Below are positions 35,426 through 44,509 of a DNA stretch of 64,000 nucleotides, in pieces; position 1 is the stretch's first letter; each line of letters begins with the position of its first letter. Position numbers and translations under genes: made by a program. This DNA is from Flavobacteriales bacterium. Its GTDB lineage: Bacteria; Bacteroidota; Bacteroidia; Flavobacteriales; Flavobacteriaceae. The stretch lies in NCBI GenBank assembly GCA_026993355.1, contig JALWTX010000001.1:32856-96855 (forward strand), in the 5' to 3' direction. The notes under the pieces were generated by a model. It was not told the origin of the DNA. It did not search any database and saw nothing but the letters and a program-made list of their open reading frames with translations.

Positions 35426-37057
35426 ATGCTACTCATTCTGCTTGTTTACTTCATAAATATTTTAATTATTACCGCACTTGGCGATCTCTTTCATCGACTG
35501 TTTTTGAAAAATAAGCCATCTCTTAGACCATTTTTATGGATAAACGGTTTACTTTTTCTGATGATAATCATATGGATTATTTTGTATTTTGGTGGGTTTC
35601 CGGTTTATTATACCATTTTTTTAGGGATTTTTTCATTTTTCTATCTTTATAAAAATCCTCAATCCCTTTTTTGGGGATACCGCAGAATTAAGACATTTCC
35701 GGCTTTGATTAAAATATTTCTTGTTTTTGCATTAATCATCATACTTTTATTAAGTAGTATACAAAGCACTATACCGGACAATGAAAGTTATTACATCCAA
35801 ACCATTAAATGGGCTAACGTGCATGGAATGGTCAAAGGACTTATGAATATTCATCCTTTTTTAGGACAATTTTCGGGCTGGCATATCTTACAAGCCGGAT
35901 TAAATTTTCATCAAAAATGGCTTACTTTTAACGACCTCAATGGTTTATTTTTTTTAATATTTGTTTTTTACTGGTCGTTACAATATCAGAAGAATACATG
36001 GCCTGAGAATTATTGGTTTAGATTATTTCCTGCCCTCTCTGTCCTATTTATATTTTTTTTAGAAGCCCCTTCTCCCGATTTACCGGTAATTTTATTATCA
36101 TTAATGGTTTTTGATTTATTTGTTCAAAATTATGCACAACTAAATCGCCATCAGTTTATTGAGATATTATTGCTGTCCGGATTTAGCTTTTTAATCAAAC
36201 CCACGGCAATTATTAACCTGTTATTAGTTTTTATTTTATGGTGGCGTCACCGGCAACAACTTTATAAAATATCAATTAAAATCTGTTTGTTTTTGTTTAT
36301 TATATTAGGCTTATGGTTGAGTAAAAATTACATTATTTCAGGTTATCTTTTTTATCCTTTCAATTTTTTTCATAAAAGTATCAAACCTGTTTGGCAATAT
36401 CCGCCCGAAATGTTGCATTATCTTTCTCAACTTGGCAATCGTGAGCATATGACTTTAAGTCTAAATAATCATTTCATAACCGGCTTTTGGCATTGGCTGC
36501 GCCAACCCGGCATCCATCAAATCATCAACCCATTAATGGTTTTCTTATTGACAATTTTTCCCATTATTTTAATGAGCACTAAACAAAACAACCAGTTCAA
36601 AAAACCATATTTACGACTATATTTAGCGGGTTTATTTTATTTCATTGTCATCCTGTTTATGAGTCCTAATTTTAGATTTTTCTTACCGTTTTTAATTTTT
36701 CTAAGCCTTACTATTCTATCTTTTTGTTGTCCACCGGTTTTTACTAAATACCTCAATAGTTTAGGTTGGATTATATTTTTGTTTATTGGATTTTTTTGGG
36801 CAATACACAATAATTGGTCATTCCAAAATTTAATATTTCCGGAACCCGTATCTATATTCAACCATTATGAAAGCCAAAAAGAAGGTCAAATTCGCTACAA
36901 TTTTCCGGTTGAAAAAGAATTATTTTGGCAAACCGGCAATGCACCCTTACCTGCCGTTCACCCCAAGTTGATTGAATTTTTTAAAACAAAATTTGGCGTC
37001 ATTCCACAAAAAAATGTCGAAAAGAATTATTATTATGAAAAGAAAATTAGCAAATAA
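35426..37057 (+). CDS. Large polytopic membrane protein, possible GT-C-type glycosyltransferase
   Basis: 543 residues with about 12 hydrophobic helices through residue 455, then a short soluble tail. A conserved-looking loop after the third or fourth helix (STIPDNESYYIQTIKWANVH, then GLMNIHPFLGQFSGWHIL) carries acidic and His residues. That is where GT-C transferases and the LIC_10190-type membrane family keep their active site, and the resemblance is by eye only. It is divergent from mtaB and surrounded by polysaccharide genes, which supports an envelope-glycan role by inference. Confidence 0.7.
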   Translation: MLLILLVYFINILIITALGDLFHRLFLKNKPSLRPFLWINGLLFLMIIIWIILYFGGFPVYYTIFLGIFSFFYLYKNPQSLFWGYRRIKTFPALIKIFLVFALIIILLLSSIQSTIPDNESYYIQTIKWANVHGMVKGLMNIHPFLGQFSGWHILQAGLNFHQKWLTFNDLNGLFFLIFVFYWSLQYQKNTWPENYWFRLFPALSVLFIFFLEAPSPDLPVILLSLMVFDLFVQNYAQLNRHQFIEILLLSGFSFLIKPTAIINLLLVFILWWRHRQQLYKISIKICLFLFIILGLWLSKNYIISGYLFYPFNFFHKSIKPVWQYPPEMLHYLSQLGNREHMTLSLNNHFITGFWHWLRQPGIHQIINPLMVFLLTIFPIILMSTKQNNQFKKPYLRLYLAGLFYFIVILFMSPNFRFFLPFLIFLSLTILSFCCPPVFTKYLNSLGWIIFLFIGFFWAIHNNWSFQNLIFPEPVSIFNHYESQKEGQIRYNFPVEKELFWQTGNAPLPAVHPKLIEFFKTKFGVIPQKNVEKNYYYEKKISK

Positions 37058-37171
37058 AACTTTTTAAAGTTCCATACAAAAAGCGACCGCCAATTCTTAA
37101 AATATAAATTTAAATATTCTTTATTTTAAACCCGGTGGGCAAAAACTACCTTTTGCGCGTCTATAATGGTT

Positions 37172-38458
37172 TTATAATCTCAAATCACTTTGCTCTTTAG
37201 GGTAAATACCTTTCACATCATAAATTAAGGCTGATTCTTTTGTATATTTATGCAAATCCAGATTTTTGAATTCATTGTGAGCAACCACTGCTAAAACAGC
37301 ATCATATTTTTTATTGATAGTTTCAATATTGGAAATTAAATCCAAATCATATTCATCTTTCACCTCTTCGGGCGATGCCCAAGGATCAAAAACATCAACA
37401 TTCATCTGATAATCTTGCAACTCACGCACCACATCAATGGCTCTCGAATTACGTATATCCGGACAGTTTTCTTTAAAGGTTATACCTAAAACTAATACAT
37501 TGGCATTTTTAATATTTAAATCCTTTTTCAACATCATCTTCACTGTTTCTTGTGCCACAAACTGCCCCATACTGTCATTTAAGCGGCGACCGGCCAAAAT
37601 AATTTCCGGATTATAATCATATTCTTTGGCTTTATGCGCCAAGTAGTAAGGATCAATACCAATACAATGTCCGCCTACCAATCCCGGACGAAACGGTAAA
37701 AAATTCCATTTAGTCCCGGCGGCTTCCAACACCTCTAAAGTATCAATACCTAACAAACGGAATATTTTGGATAGTTCATTCACAAAAGCAATATTAATAT
37801 CGCGCTGCGCATTTTCAATAACTTTAGCCGCTTCGGCCACTTTGATGGATGACGCTTTGTGCGTTCCGGCAGTAATTATGCTTTTATATAATTCATCTAT
37901 TTCATCAGCAATTCCGGGTGTAGAACCGGACGTTACCTTTAAGATTTTGGTCACGGTATGTTCTTTATCACCCGGATTGATACGTTCGGGAGAATAACCG
38001 GCATAAAAATCTTTGTTAAACCGCAAACCTGAAAATTTTTCTAAAATAGGCACGCATTCTTCCTCGGTTGCGCCCGGAAAAACAGTCGATTCGTATATAA
38101 CAATATCATCTTTTTTTAAGACTTTACCTACACTTTCACTGGCTTTATAAAGTGGCGTTAAATCAGGTATTTTATGTTTATCAATAGGCGTTGGCACCGT
38201 CACAATGTAAATTTGTGCATCGGCAATATCTTGCAAATTATCAGTCAGTGACAAGCCTTTACGGTTAAAATCGTTGACTAAAACATCTTTCAATTGGTCA
38301 GTCGAAACTTCGAGTGTATCATCAATCCCCTTTTTAAGTTCTTCAACCCGTTGTTTATTAATATCAAAACCGGTTACTTTATATTGGGTAGCAAAAGCTG
38401 TCGCCAACGGCAACCCGACATAGCCTAAGCCAATAATAGCAATTTTTTTTTCTTGCAT
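37172..38458 (-). CDS. Nucleotide-sugar dehydrogenase (UDP-HexNAc dehydrogenase, WbpO/TviB-like)
   Basis: 428 residues from the ATG at 38458. An N-terminal Rossmann fold opens with KIAIIGLGYVGLPLA. TVPTPIDKHKIPDLTPL and YESTVFPGATEEECVPIL follow. The catalytic Cys265 lies in GGHCIGIDPYYLAHKA, and the C-terminal domain has GITFKENCPDIRNSRA. Two successive NAD-dependent oxidations turn the sugar C6 into a carboxylate. The motif set resembles UDP-GalNAc or UDP-GlcNAc dehydrogenases more than UDP-glucose ones, but the sugar is not certain. It likely serves capsule or O-antigen synthesis with the CapD-like gene 5 kb away. Confidence 0.9.
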   Translation of the reverse strand: MQEKKIAIIGLGYVGLPLATAFATQYKVTGFDINKQRVEELKKGIDDTLEVSTDQLKDVLVNDFNRKGLSLTDNLQDIADAQIYIVTVPTPIDKHKIPDLTPLYKASESVGKVLKKDDIVIYESTVFPGATEEECVPILEKFSGLRFNKDFYAGYSPERINPGDKEHTVTKILKVTSGSTPGIADEIDELYKSIITAGTHKASSIKVAEAAKVIENAQRDINIAFVNELSKIFRLLGIDTLEVLEAAGTKWNFLPFRPGLVGGHCIGIDPYYLAHKAKEYDYNPEIILAGRRLNDSMGQFVAQETVKMMLKKDLNIKNANVLVLGITFKENCPDIRNSRAIDVVRELQDYQMNVDVFDPWASPEEVKDEYDLDLISNIETINKKYDAVLAVVAHNEFKNLDLHKYTKESALIYDVKGIYPKEQSDLRL

Positions 38459-38487
38459 AATTTTAAGAAAGCTTGTATAAAATGATG

Positions 38488-38505
38488 TAATTTTGAGCAA
38501 ATATA
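38488..38505. promoter_or_regulatory. Face-to-face -7 boxes of two divergent genes
   Basis: TAATTTTG on the plus strand (38488-38495) and TATATTTG on the minus strand (38498-38505) are both exact TAnnTTTG and only two bases apart. They point to the methyltransferase-like gene and the sugar dehydrogenase gene respectively. Neither has a clear -33 element. Confidence 0.45.
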
Positions 38506-38515
38506 AAACATATTC

Positions 38516-39061
38516 ATGATGAAAAAAATCAGTTTGGACAATATCTTTCGCATTTTTATATGGCTATTTTCCCTTATTGGCGGAGCTATTGTCAGTATCC
38601 ATTTTGACAAAATATACTTTTACGATTGGTTTAACAGTACTACATTTCACGTTATCAGTCTATTAACAGGCTATTTATTGTTAAAACAAATCCTGAAAGC
38701 AAGTCGAAATACAGGGCGTTATTTAGCAGCTATGGGCCGGCAAGGAAATATACCCCGCTTGCAAACAAACCGCTTGGTAACAAGTGGCAGGTATGCTTGC
38801 ATGCGACATCCCATGCATTTTGGTTTATTATTTTTTCCGTTTGCTTTTGCTTTATTGTTAGGAAGTCCTACATTTATCCTTATCCTCGCCCCTCTTGAAA
38901 TGCTTTTGATGATATTAATGATTAAATGGATTGAAGAACCTCAAGCCGAAAAAAAATTTGGCGAGGCTTATAAAATTTATAAAAAAGAAGTGCCCTTTTT
39001 TAACTTTAAAATGAGTTGCCTTAAAAAACTTTTGGAAGAAGAAAATGTGCAAAAAAAATAA
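38516..39061 (+). CDS. ICMT/PEMT-like membrane methyltransferase family protein
   Basis: 181 residues with about four to five membrane helices. The C-terminal half has the isoprenylcysteine/phospholipid methyltransferase pattern. LVTSGRYACMRHPMHFGLLF (G-Y/R...RHP..) forms the SAM-binding entry, and EEPQAEKKFGEAYKIYKKEVPFF is the closing segment. In bacteria such proteins methylate lipids or small molecules, and the substrate is unknown. It stands alone with a short leader and is divergent from the sugar dehydrogenase. Confidence 0.8.
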   Translation: MMKKISLDNIFRIFIWLFSLIGGAIVSIHFDKIYFYDWFNSTTFHVISLLTGYLLLKQILKASRNTGRYLAAMGRQGNIPRLQTNRLVTSGRYACMRHPMHFGLLFFPFAFALLLGSPTFILILAPLEMLLMILMIKWIEEPQAEKKFGEAYKIYKKEVPFFNFKMSCLKKLLEEENVQKK

Positions 39062-39127
39062 TGTATTTTAATACTTCATTAACAAATAATTAGCATTAAA
39101 CTTTAATAATATTTAAATTTTAAAATT

Positions 39128-39135
39128 TATCTTTG
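39128..39135 (+). promoter_or_regulatory. -7 box (TATCTTTG) for the M1 peptidase gene
   Basis: This exact TAnnTTTG lies 24 bases before the ATG. TTTA lies 22 bases further upstream as a weak -33 candidate. Confidence 0.5.
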
Positions 39136-39159
39136 TTTCAACATTAAATTATTCTATCT

Positions 39160-41442
39160 ATGAAAATTAAGTTTTTATTTATCCTGTCATTTCTTTTCAG
39201 CCTGACGTTTGCACAAAACAAAAATCCAAAAAAAATCCCTAAAGGACACTATAACACCAGCAAATTCCGACAAATTACAGATTTGCTGCCCACGCCTAAC
39301 AGCTACCGTAATGCTGCCGGGGCTCCCGGAAAAGATTATTATCAAAACAAGGCCAATTACAAAATGGACATTCACCTTATTGATCGTCAAAAACCCAGAT
39401 TGACAGGACGGGAAACGATTACTTACATAAATAATTCGCCTGACGATTTAGATTATTTATGGGTACAATTAGATCAAAACAAACGAGCCCCCAATTCATA
39501 TACCGACCAAATAAAAGATGATGGCAACAACATTATGCTACGTCCCGGCAAATTTATTTCTCAATATACCAATGCCGGTTACAAAGGCGGATTTCACATC
39601 ACCAAATTAACTGACGCCAATGGTAAGCCCTTACCTTATACCATTAATCACACCATGATGCGCATTGATTTGCCCAAACCTTTAAAATCGAAAGAAAAAT
39701 TCAGTTTTAAGGTGGATTGGTGGTATGACATTAACAATTTTGCCGAAGATTGGGGTCGCTCCGGCTTTGAACATTTTAAAGATGATGGCAACAATTTATA
39801 CATTATTGCCCAGTTTTATCCCCGTATGGCGGTTTATGATGATGTAAACGGCTGGCAAAATATGCAATTTATCCAAACCGGTGAATTTGCCTTACCCTTT
39901 GGTGATTTTGAAGTAAACATAACAGCACCGGCAGATCATATTTTGGATGGTACCGGTGTTTTGACCAACCGGAAAGAAATTTTAAGTCCCAAACAATACA
40001 AACGTTATTTAAAAGCGCAAAAAAGTTTTGATAAACCGGTGATGATTGTCACCCAAAAAGAGGCCGAAAAAAATGAAAAACACGCCAGCAAAAAAACCAA
40101 AACTTGGCATTTTAAAGCCAAAAATGTGCGTGACTTTGCTTTTGCCTCATCCCGGAAATTTATTTATGACATGATGGCTGTCAAACTGCCGACCAAAACA
40201 GTTATGGCTGTCTCCATGTATCCAAAAGAAGCACAACCACTTTGGGAAAAATACTCTACCAGAACCGTGGCCAATACGCTTCAACAGTATTCCAAACATT
40301 TATTTGATTACCCTTATCACAAAGCAATCTCAGTCAATGCTTTTCGTCAAGGGATGGAGTATCCGATGATTTGCTGGAATTATGGTCGACCGGACAAAAA
40401 TGGCAAATACAGTAACCGGACCCGCAACGGCATGATTAAGGTTATCACGCACGAAGTGGGACACAATTGGTTCCCTATGGTGGTCAATTCTGATGAACGC
40501 CAATGGATGTGGATGGATGAAGGCTTAAATACTTTTACCGAACTCTTAGCCGAGCAAGCCTATGAAAAAAAACTCGGGTTTAAACTTAATTCGCGTGGCT
40601 ACCCCAAGCAAGTCGTCCCTTTTATGAAAGGAGACCAAAGCAAAATGCATCCCATTATGGTTAACTCTGACTTGATGTACAACCGTGGTATGACAGCTTA
40701 TAGCAAGCCTGCAGCCGGATTATATATGCTGCGCGAAGTGATTATGGGACATAAGCTTTTTGACAAAGCTTTCAAAACCTATGCTAACCGTTGGAAATTT
40801 AAACATCCGGAGCCCGGCGACTTTTTCCGGACCATGGAAGATGCCTCTGCTATAGATTTGGATTGGTTTTGGCGAGGTTGGTTTTACACTACCCGTGTCA
40901 ACGAAATGGGAATTGCTAAAGTCAGTAAATTTTATGTCACTGACAAACCAACCCAACGAATTAAACATATGGCCAAAAGCTATGGTATGAAAGTGGAAGA
41001 TTTTCCGCCGTTTGTTTCTCTAATAACAGAAGACAGCCCTGATTTTACACCGGACATGAAATCGTCTAAAAACCTTTTGTCAAGGGCACAAAACCTAAAA
41101 AGTTTCTTAAAAGAAAACTTTACTAATGAAGAAATAAGAAATATCAAAAGCCCCAAATACTTTTACCGGGTCGAATTTGAACAAAACGGCGAACTGGTAA
41201 TGCCTATTGTTTTAAAGTTGACCTACAAAGATGGTTCAAGCCAACAAATTATTTATCCGGCTAAAATTTGGCGCTATAATGACAAAAAAGTCAGCAAAAT
41301 GATTCCTTCTCAAAAAGAAATTGTAAAAATAGAATTAGACCCTGAAAATTTGACAGCTGACATCGATATGTCTAATAATGTTTGGCCCAAAAATAAAGTC
41401 AAATCAGAATTTCAAAAATTAAAAGCCAAAGTCAAAAATTAA
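39160..41442 (+). CDS. M1-family zinc metallopeptidase (secreted aminopeptidase-like)
   Basis: 760 residues. A signal peptide ends near FSLTFAQ (residue 19), so it is exported. An N-terminal beta-saddle (RQKPRLTGRETITYINNS) precedes the thermolysin-like catalytic domain. The zinc site is H431-E-V-G-H435 with the third ligand E454 in WMDEGLNTF (HEXXH-X18-E). The exopeptidase GxMEN motif is replaced by RQGMEYPM, a form seen in M1 relatives from Bacteroidota. It probably trims peptides in the periplasm or outside the cell. It is a single-gene unit with a terminator downstream. Confidence 0.93.
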   Translation: MKIKFLFILSFLFSLTFAQNKNPKKIPKGHYNTSKFRQITDLLPTPNSYRNAAGAPGKDYYQNKANYKMDIHLIDRQKPRLTGRETITYINNSPDDLDYLWVQLDQNKRAPNSYTDQIKDDGNNIMLRPGKFISQYTNAGYKGGFHITKLTDANGKPLPYTINHTMMRIDLPKPLKSKEKFSFKVDWWYDINNFAEDWGRSGFEHFKDDGNNLYIIAQFYPRMAVYDDVNGWQNMQFIQTGEFALPFGDFEVNITAPADHILDGTGVLTNRKEILSPKQYKRYLKAQKSFDKPVMIVTQKEAEKNEKHASKKTKTWHFKAKNVRDFAFASSRKFIYDMMAVKLPTKTVMAVSMYPKEAQPLWEKYSTRTVANTLQQYSKHLFDYPYHKAISVNAFRQGMEYPMICWNYGRPDKNGKYSNRTRNGMIKVITHEVGHNWFPMVVNSDERQWMWMDEGLNTFTELLAEQAYEKKLGFKLNSRGYPKQVVPFMKGDQSKMHPIMVNSDLMYNRGMTAYSKPAAGLYMLREVIMGHKLFDKAFKTYANRWKFKHPEPGDFFRTMEDASAIDLDWFWRGWFYTTRVNEMGIAKVSKFYVTDKPTQRIKHMAKSYGMKVEDFPPFVSLITEDSPDFTPDMKSSKNLLSRAQNLKSFLKENFTNEEIRNIKSPKYFYRVEFEQNGELVMPIVLKLTYKDGSSQQIIYPAKIWRYNDKKVSKMIPSQKEIVKIELDPENLTADIDMSNNVWPKNKVKSEFQKLKAKVKN

Positions 41443-41464
41443 TTTCTTTAACCGAATACTTTTC

Positions 41465-41500
41465 ATCATCCGGCAGACTTATTCTACCGGATGATTTTTT
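41465..41500 (+). terminator. Terminator after the M1 peptidase gene
   Basis: ATCATCCGG / CCGGATGAT is a perfect 9-base stem with a 13-base loop, followed by TTTTTTATA. It is 22 bases after the stop codon. Confidence 0.88.
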
Positions 41501-41519
41501 ATAGCACAATAAAAATACT

Positions 41520-41527
41520 TACATTTG
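41520..41527 (+). promoter_or_regulatory. -7 box (TACATTTG) for the rhomboid pair
   Basis: This exact TAnnTTTG lies 33 bases before the first rhomboid ATG and just after the M1 terminator. The -33 element is not obvious. Confidence 0.4.
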
Positions 41528-41560
41528 TGAGATATAACTAATCTGATTAGCCTTTTTAAT

Positions 41561-42265
41561 ATGAATAGAATTCCAGGCACTATTAAGCATTTAATTATCA
41601 TTAATATTATTATGTTTTTGGCCACTCAAATGATGCCGCAGCAAATGATGAATCTTTTTGCCATGCATTTTCCACTTAATCCGCAATTTAGAGTTTGGCA
41701 ACTAATCACACACATGTTTATGCATGCTAATTTGCTGCATATTTCCTTTAATATGTATGCCTTATGGGCTTTTGGCACCCCTTTATACCATATTTGGGGA
41801 GAAAAAAAATTTTTAATTTTTTATTTTGCTGCCGGTTTAGGAGCAGTATTACTATACACGGCCGTTCAATACTATACGTTTATACAAGATCTGCATGCTT
41901 TAATGGCACAAGGCTTGAGCAAAGAAGAAATATTTGCCGTTTTAAATAGCGGAAAAGTTTATATCCAATTTCCTGAAATGGGTCAAATCTATTGGAGTGT
42001 CATGCTGGGGGCTTCAGGAGCCATCTATGGCTTATTGGTGGCTTTTGCGTTTTATTTTCCCAATGCCGAATTGATGCTTATTTTCATTCCCTACCCCATA
42101 AAAGCCAAATATTTTGTTCCCCTACTGGTTCTCTTAGATTTAATCTTTGGTATAACCAATGTTATGCATACGCCTATTGCCCATATGGCACATGTTGGCG
42201 GCGCATTGGTCGGCTATATATTAATGCGGACCTGGCAAAAACATGATTTTCGTCGATGGTATTAA
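41561..42265 (+). CDS. Rhomboid-family intramembrane serine protease (first of two)
   Basis: 234 residues with six membrane helices. The catalytic serine is in MLGASGAIYG (S152) and the histidine in MAHVGGALVGY (H211). The upstream helix has HANLLHISFNMYALWAFG, the conserved HxxxN-type region. It should cleave transmembrane substrates within the bilayer. The loop after helix 3 is extended and helical (HALMAQGLSKEEIFAVL). A second rhomboid gene follows 10 bases downstream with a good ribosome-binding sequence. Confidence 0.93.
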   Translation: MNRIPGTIKHLIIINIIMFLATQMMPQQMMNLFAMHFPLNPQFRVWQLITHMFMHANLLHISFNMYALWAFGTPLYHIWGEKKFLIFYFAAGLGAVLLYTAVQYYTFIQDLHALMAQGLSKEEIFAVLNSGKVYIQFPEMGQIYWSVMLGASGAIYGLLVAFAFYFPNAELMLIFIPYPIKAKYFVPLLVLLDLIFGITNVMHTPIAHMAHVGGALVGYILMRTWQKHDFRRWY

Positions 42266-42275
42266 GGAAATAATT

Positions 42276-43028
42276 ATGTCAGAATTTAAAAAAATTCATG
42301 CTTTTATAAAACGTCAACCCACACTCGACTTAATTATTTGGGTCAATATTATTTTATTTTTATTGGCCCAGATGCTTTCGGCATTCAAATTATTTTCTCT
42401 CCGTTACATTGCTTTACAAGCTTTTACTCCCAACATTTATAATTTCTGGCATTTGCTCACTTACGGTTTTTTTCATCAGGGCTTGCTAGCCTTATTATTT
42501 AATATGATTTTATTATATTATTTTGGCCGCATCTTTGCCGATTTTGAATCCGGGAAAAAACTTTTTTTAACTTATCTGGCTGGCATTATTTTAGGCGGGT
42601 TATTTTTTATTGTTAGTTACCATTGGTTTTCATCCTTTTACATTCAAAAAAATCCTCTTTTAGGCGCTTCTGCAGGTGTGATGGCAGTCATTACCTATAT
42701 TTCATTGTATGTGCCGGAGTATACTATAAAAATAAGATTTTTAGGACACTTCAAGCTTTTACATTTACTTATTTTTCTTATACTTTTTAACCTGCTGCAA
42801 ATACCTTTAGGAAATCCGGGCGGTTATTTTGCACATTTAGGCGGATTAACAGCCGGATTTTTAATCTTTTTGTGGGATAAATTAAGGCGCCCTTCACTTT
42901 CTAACAAAAAAAGGAACCATTCAGCCAATATAGACCGGCTTTTAGACAAAATAAACCATTCGGGTTATGAAAGCTTATCAGATGACGAAAAAGAAGAACT
43001 TTTCAAAAAAAGTCAATCCAAAAATTAA
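42276..43028 (+). CDS. Rhomboid-family intramembrane protease (second of two) with soluble C-terminal tail
   Basis: 250 residues from the ATG at 42276. The frame opens at 42243 inside the first rhomboid, but AAGGAAA lies 6-12 bases before this ATG and the homologous core begins here. Six membrane helices carry the dyad S132 (LLGASAGVMAV) and H187 (YFAHLGGLTAGF). After the last helix, about 45 residues form a charged helical tail (ANIDRLLDKINHSGYESLSD) typical of Bacteroidota rhomboids. Substrates are unknown. Confidence 0.9.
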   Translation: MSEFKKIHAFIKRQPTLDLIIWVNIILFLLAQMLSAFKLFSLRYIALQAFTPNIYNFWHLLTYGFFHQGLLALLFNMILLYYFGRIFADFESGKKLFLTYLAGIILGGLFFIVSYHWFSSFYIQKNPLLGASAGVMAVITYISLYVPEYTIKIRFLGHFKLLHLLIFLILFNLLQIPLGNPGGYFAHLGGLTAGFLIFLWDKLRRPSLSNKKRNHSANIDRLLDKINHSGYESLSDDEKEELFKKSQSKN

Positions 43029-43144
43029 GATTTATCCTTAGGTTCTCTTCTTTTATCTTCTTGACGGCGAAAAATCCAAACAATTAAGCCCAAAAGGACA
43101 ATACCGGTAATCATACCGCTTAAAGCATGTCTAATCATTTCCAT
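43025..43144 (-). CDS. 39-residue single-helix membrane protein downstream of truA
   Basis: This short frame reads MEMIRHALSG, then a hydrophobic helix (about residues 9-23, MITGIVLLGLIVWIF), then a strongly charged tail (RRQEDKRREPKDKS). It overlaps the end of truA by 14 bases in another frame, a layout that favours translational coupling, and ends 4 bases into the convergent rhomboid gene. The positive-after-helix pattern is what a real small membrane protein would show. I do not recognise a family. It may have escaped annotation because of its size. Confidence 0.55.
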   Translation of the reverse strand: MEMIRHALSGMITGIVLLGLIVWIFRRQEDKRREPKDKS

Positions 43145-43889
43145 TTTGTATAAATATTTTTGAAGGGTATTCTATTCTATTTAAAAAAAGGCCTTTGGCC
43201 GGCACTGAAAAACCGGCTTTTTCACGGTTACGCTGTTCAATAATATGGGCAAAGTCAGGCACACTTAGTTTGTGTAATCCCACATCAACAAGTGTACCGA
43301 CAATGGCCCGCACCATGTTTCGTAAAAAACGGTCGGCTGTGATGTTAAATACTAATTGATCCCCTTTAACTTCCCAAAAAGCTTCTTGCACATCACAAAT
43401 AAAAGTTTTAACATCGGTATGCGTTTTTGAAAAACTTTTAAAATCCTTATAGGTTAAGAGTTTGACTGCAGCTTCATTCATTAAATCAATATCCAAATCT
43501 TTAGCCAAATGCCAAGAATAAGTTGTTAAAAAAGGATTTTTATACCGGTGAATATAATATTGGTAATGCCTTTTTTGGGCATCAAAACGGGCATGTGCCG
43601 AATCGATCACCGGCAAAATTTGACGAACAGCAATATCTTTAGGCAAAAACGAATTGAGTTTAAAAGACAATTGCAAGGTATCAAGAGATTCGGGCGTCTC
43701 AAAATGAGCCCACATTTGACCGGCATGTACCCCGGCATCAGTTCGCCCGGCACCGGTTAACATGGTTTTTTGCCGTAATAAAAGGCTAAGTGCTTTTTCA
43801 AAAACTTCTTGTACCGTCAGTGCATTGGGCTGACGTTGCCAGCCGTGATATGCCGATCCATCGTAAGAAAATTCAATAAAATAGCGCAA
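43131..43889 (-). CDS. truA: tRNA pseudouridine(38-40) synthase TruA
   Basis: 252 residues, full length. YDGSAYHGWQRQPNALTVQ opens the protein. The catalytic aspartate is in GAGRTDAGVHA (D51). FDAQKRHYQYYI and FLRNMVRAIVGTLVDVG complete the pattern. It isomerises uridines in the anticodon arm of many tRNAs. The stop codon lies within the start region of a 39-codon frame. Confidence 0.96.
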   Translation of the reverse strand: MRYFIEFSYDGSAYHGWQRQPNALTVQEVFEKALSLLLRQKTMLTGAGRTDAGVHAGQMWAHFETPESLDTLQLSFKLNSFLPKDIAVRQILPVIDSAHARFDAQKRHYQYYIHRYKNPFLTTYSWHLAKDLDIDLMNEAAVKLLTYKDFKSFSKTHTDVKTFICDVQEAFWEVKGDQLVFNITADRFLRNMVRAIVGTLVDVGLHKLSVPDFAHIIEQRNREKAGFSVPAKGLFLNRIEYPSKIFIQNGND

Positions 43890-43896
43890 TTTGTCT

Positions 43897-43921
43897 TAAT
43901 TTTGTCATCAATACAAAACTA
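43897..43921. promoter_or_regulatory. Divergent -7 boxes for truA and the phosphoesterase gene
   Basis: TAATTTTG on the plus strand (43897-43904) faces the phosphoesterase gene 18 bases away. TAGTTTTG on the minus strand (43914-43921) faces truA 25 bases away. Both match TAnnTTTG, and the two units would overlap at their 5' ends. Confidence 0.45.
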
Positions 43922-44416
43922 ATGAAAAAAATTCTATTACTTTCTGATACGCATGGGCATTTGGATGAACGAATGCTTAAATATATTAAAAAGGCTGACG
44001 AAGTGTGGCATGCCGGAGATATTGGCATGACTGATGTGACCGATACCATAAAAAAGTTCACCCCGCTTAGGGCTGTTTATGGTAATATTGATGGTAGTGA
44101 GCTGCGTAAAGAATTTCCTGAAATCCAATTTTTTAAACTTGATAATTTAAAAGTCCTAATGACACATATCGGTGGTTATCCGGGTAGATATAATGCTAAA
44201 GCAAGGGAAGCGATCCAAAAATATATGCCTGACCTTTTTGTTACAGGGCATTCACATATTTTAAAAGTGATGTATGATAAAAAAAACAAATTATTACACA
44301 TGAATCCGGGAGCTGCCGGCAAACATGGTTTTCACAAAAAGAGAACCATGCTAAGGTTTATATTAGATGATGGAGAAATAAAAGATTTGGAAGTAATTGA
44401 ATTGGGAGACAGGTAA
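43922..44416 (+). CDS. Metallophosphoesterase, YfcE/MJ0936 family
   Basis: 164 residues. The dimetal phosphoesterase motifs appear in order: LSDTHGHLD (D9, H11), WHAGDIG, YGNIDG, THIGGYPGRYN, FVTGHSHI and a closing MNPGAAG. The family hydrolyses phosphodiesters or phosphomonoesters with Mn or Ni ions. The natural substrate is generally unknown. It is divergent from truA with a shared promoter region. Confidence 0.92.
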   Translation: MKKILLLSDTHGHLDERMLKYIKKADEVWHAGDIGMTDVTDTIKKFTPLRAVYGNIDGSELRKEFPEIQFFKLDNLKVLMTHIGGYPGRYNAKAREAIQKYMPDLFVTGHSHILKVMYDKKNKLLHMNPGAAGKHGFHKKRTMLRFILDDGEIKDLEVIELGDR

Positions 44417-44509
44417 AACACAATTCTCAAACATTTGCTTGGAATAGGCTGCGCATTTTTTTATTCATATTTTTTTTCCTATTTTTACTTAACATTTTTT
44501 TATATCGCT

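Noticed and set aside
35347..35436. N-terminal extension of MtaB
   Set aside because: The 30 extra residues have no family similarity and a -7 box lies within them. The ATG at 35346 gives the normal MtaB start.
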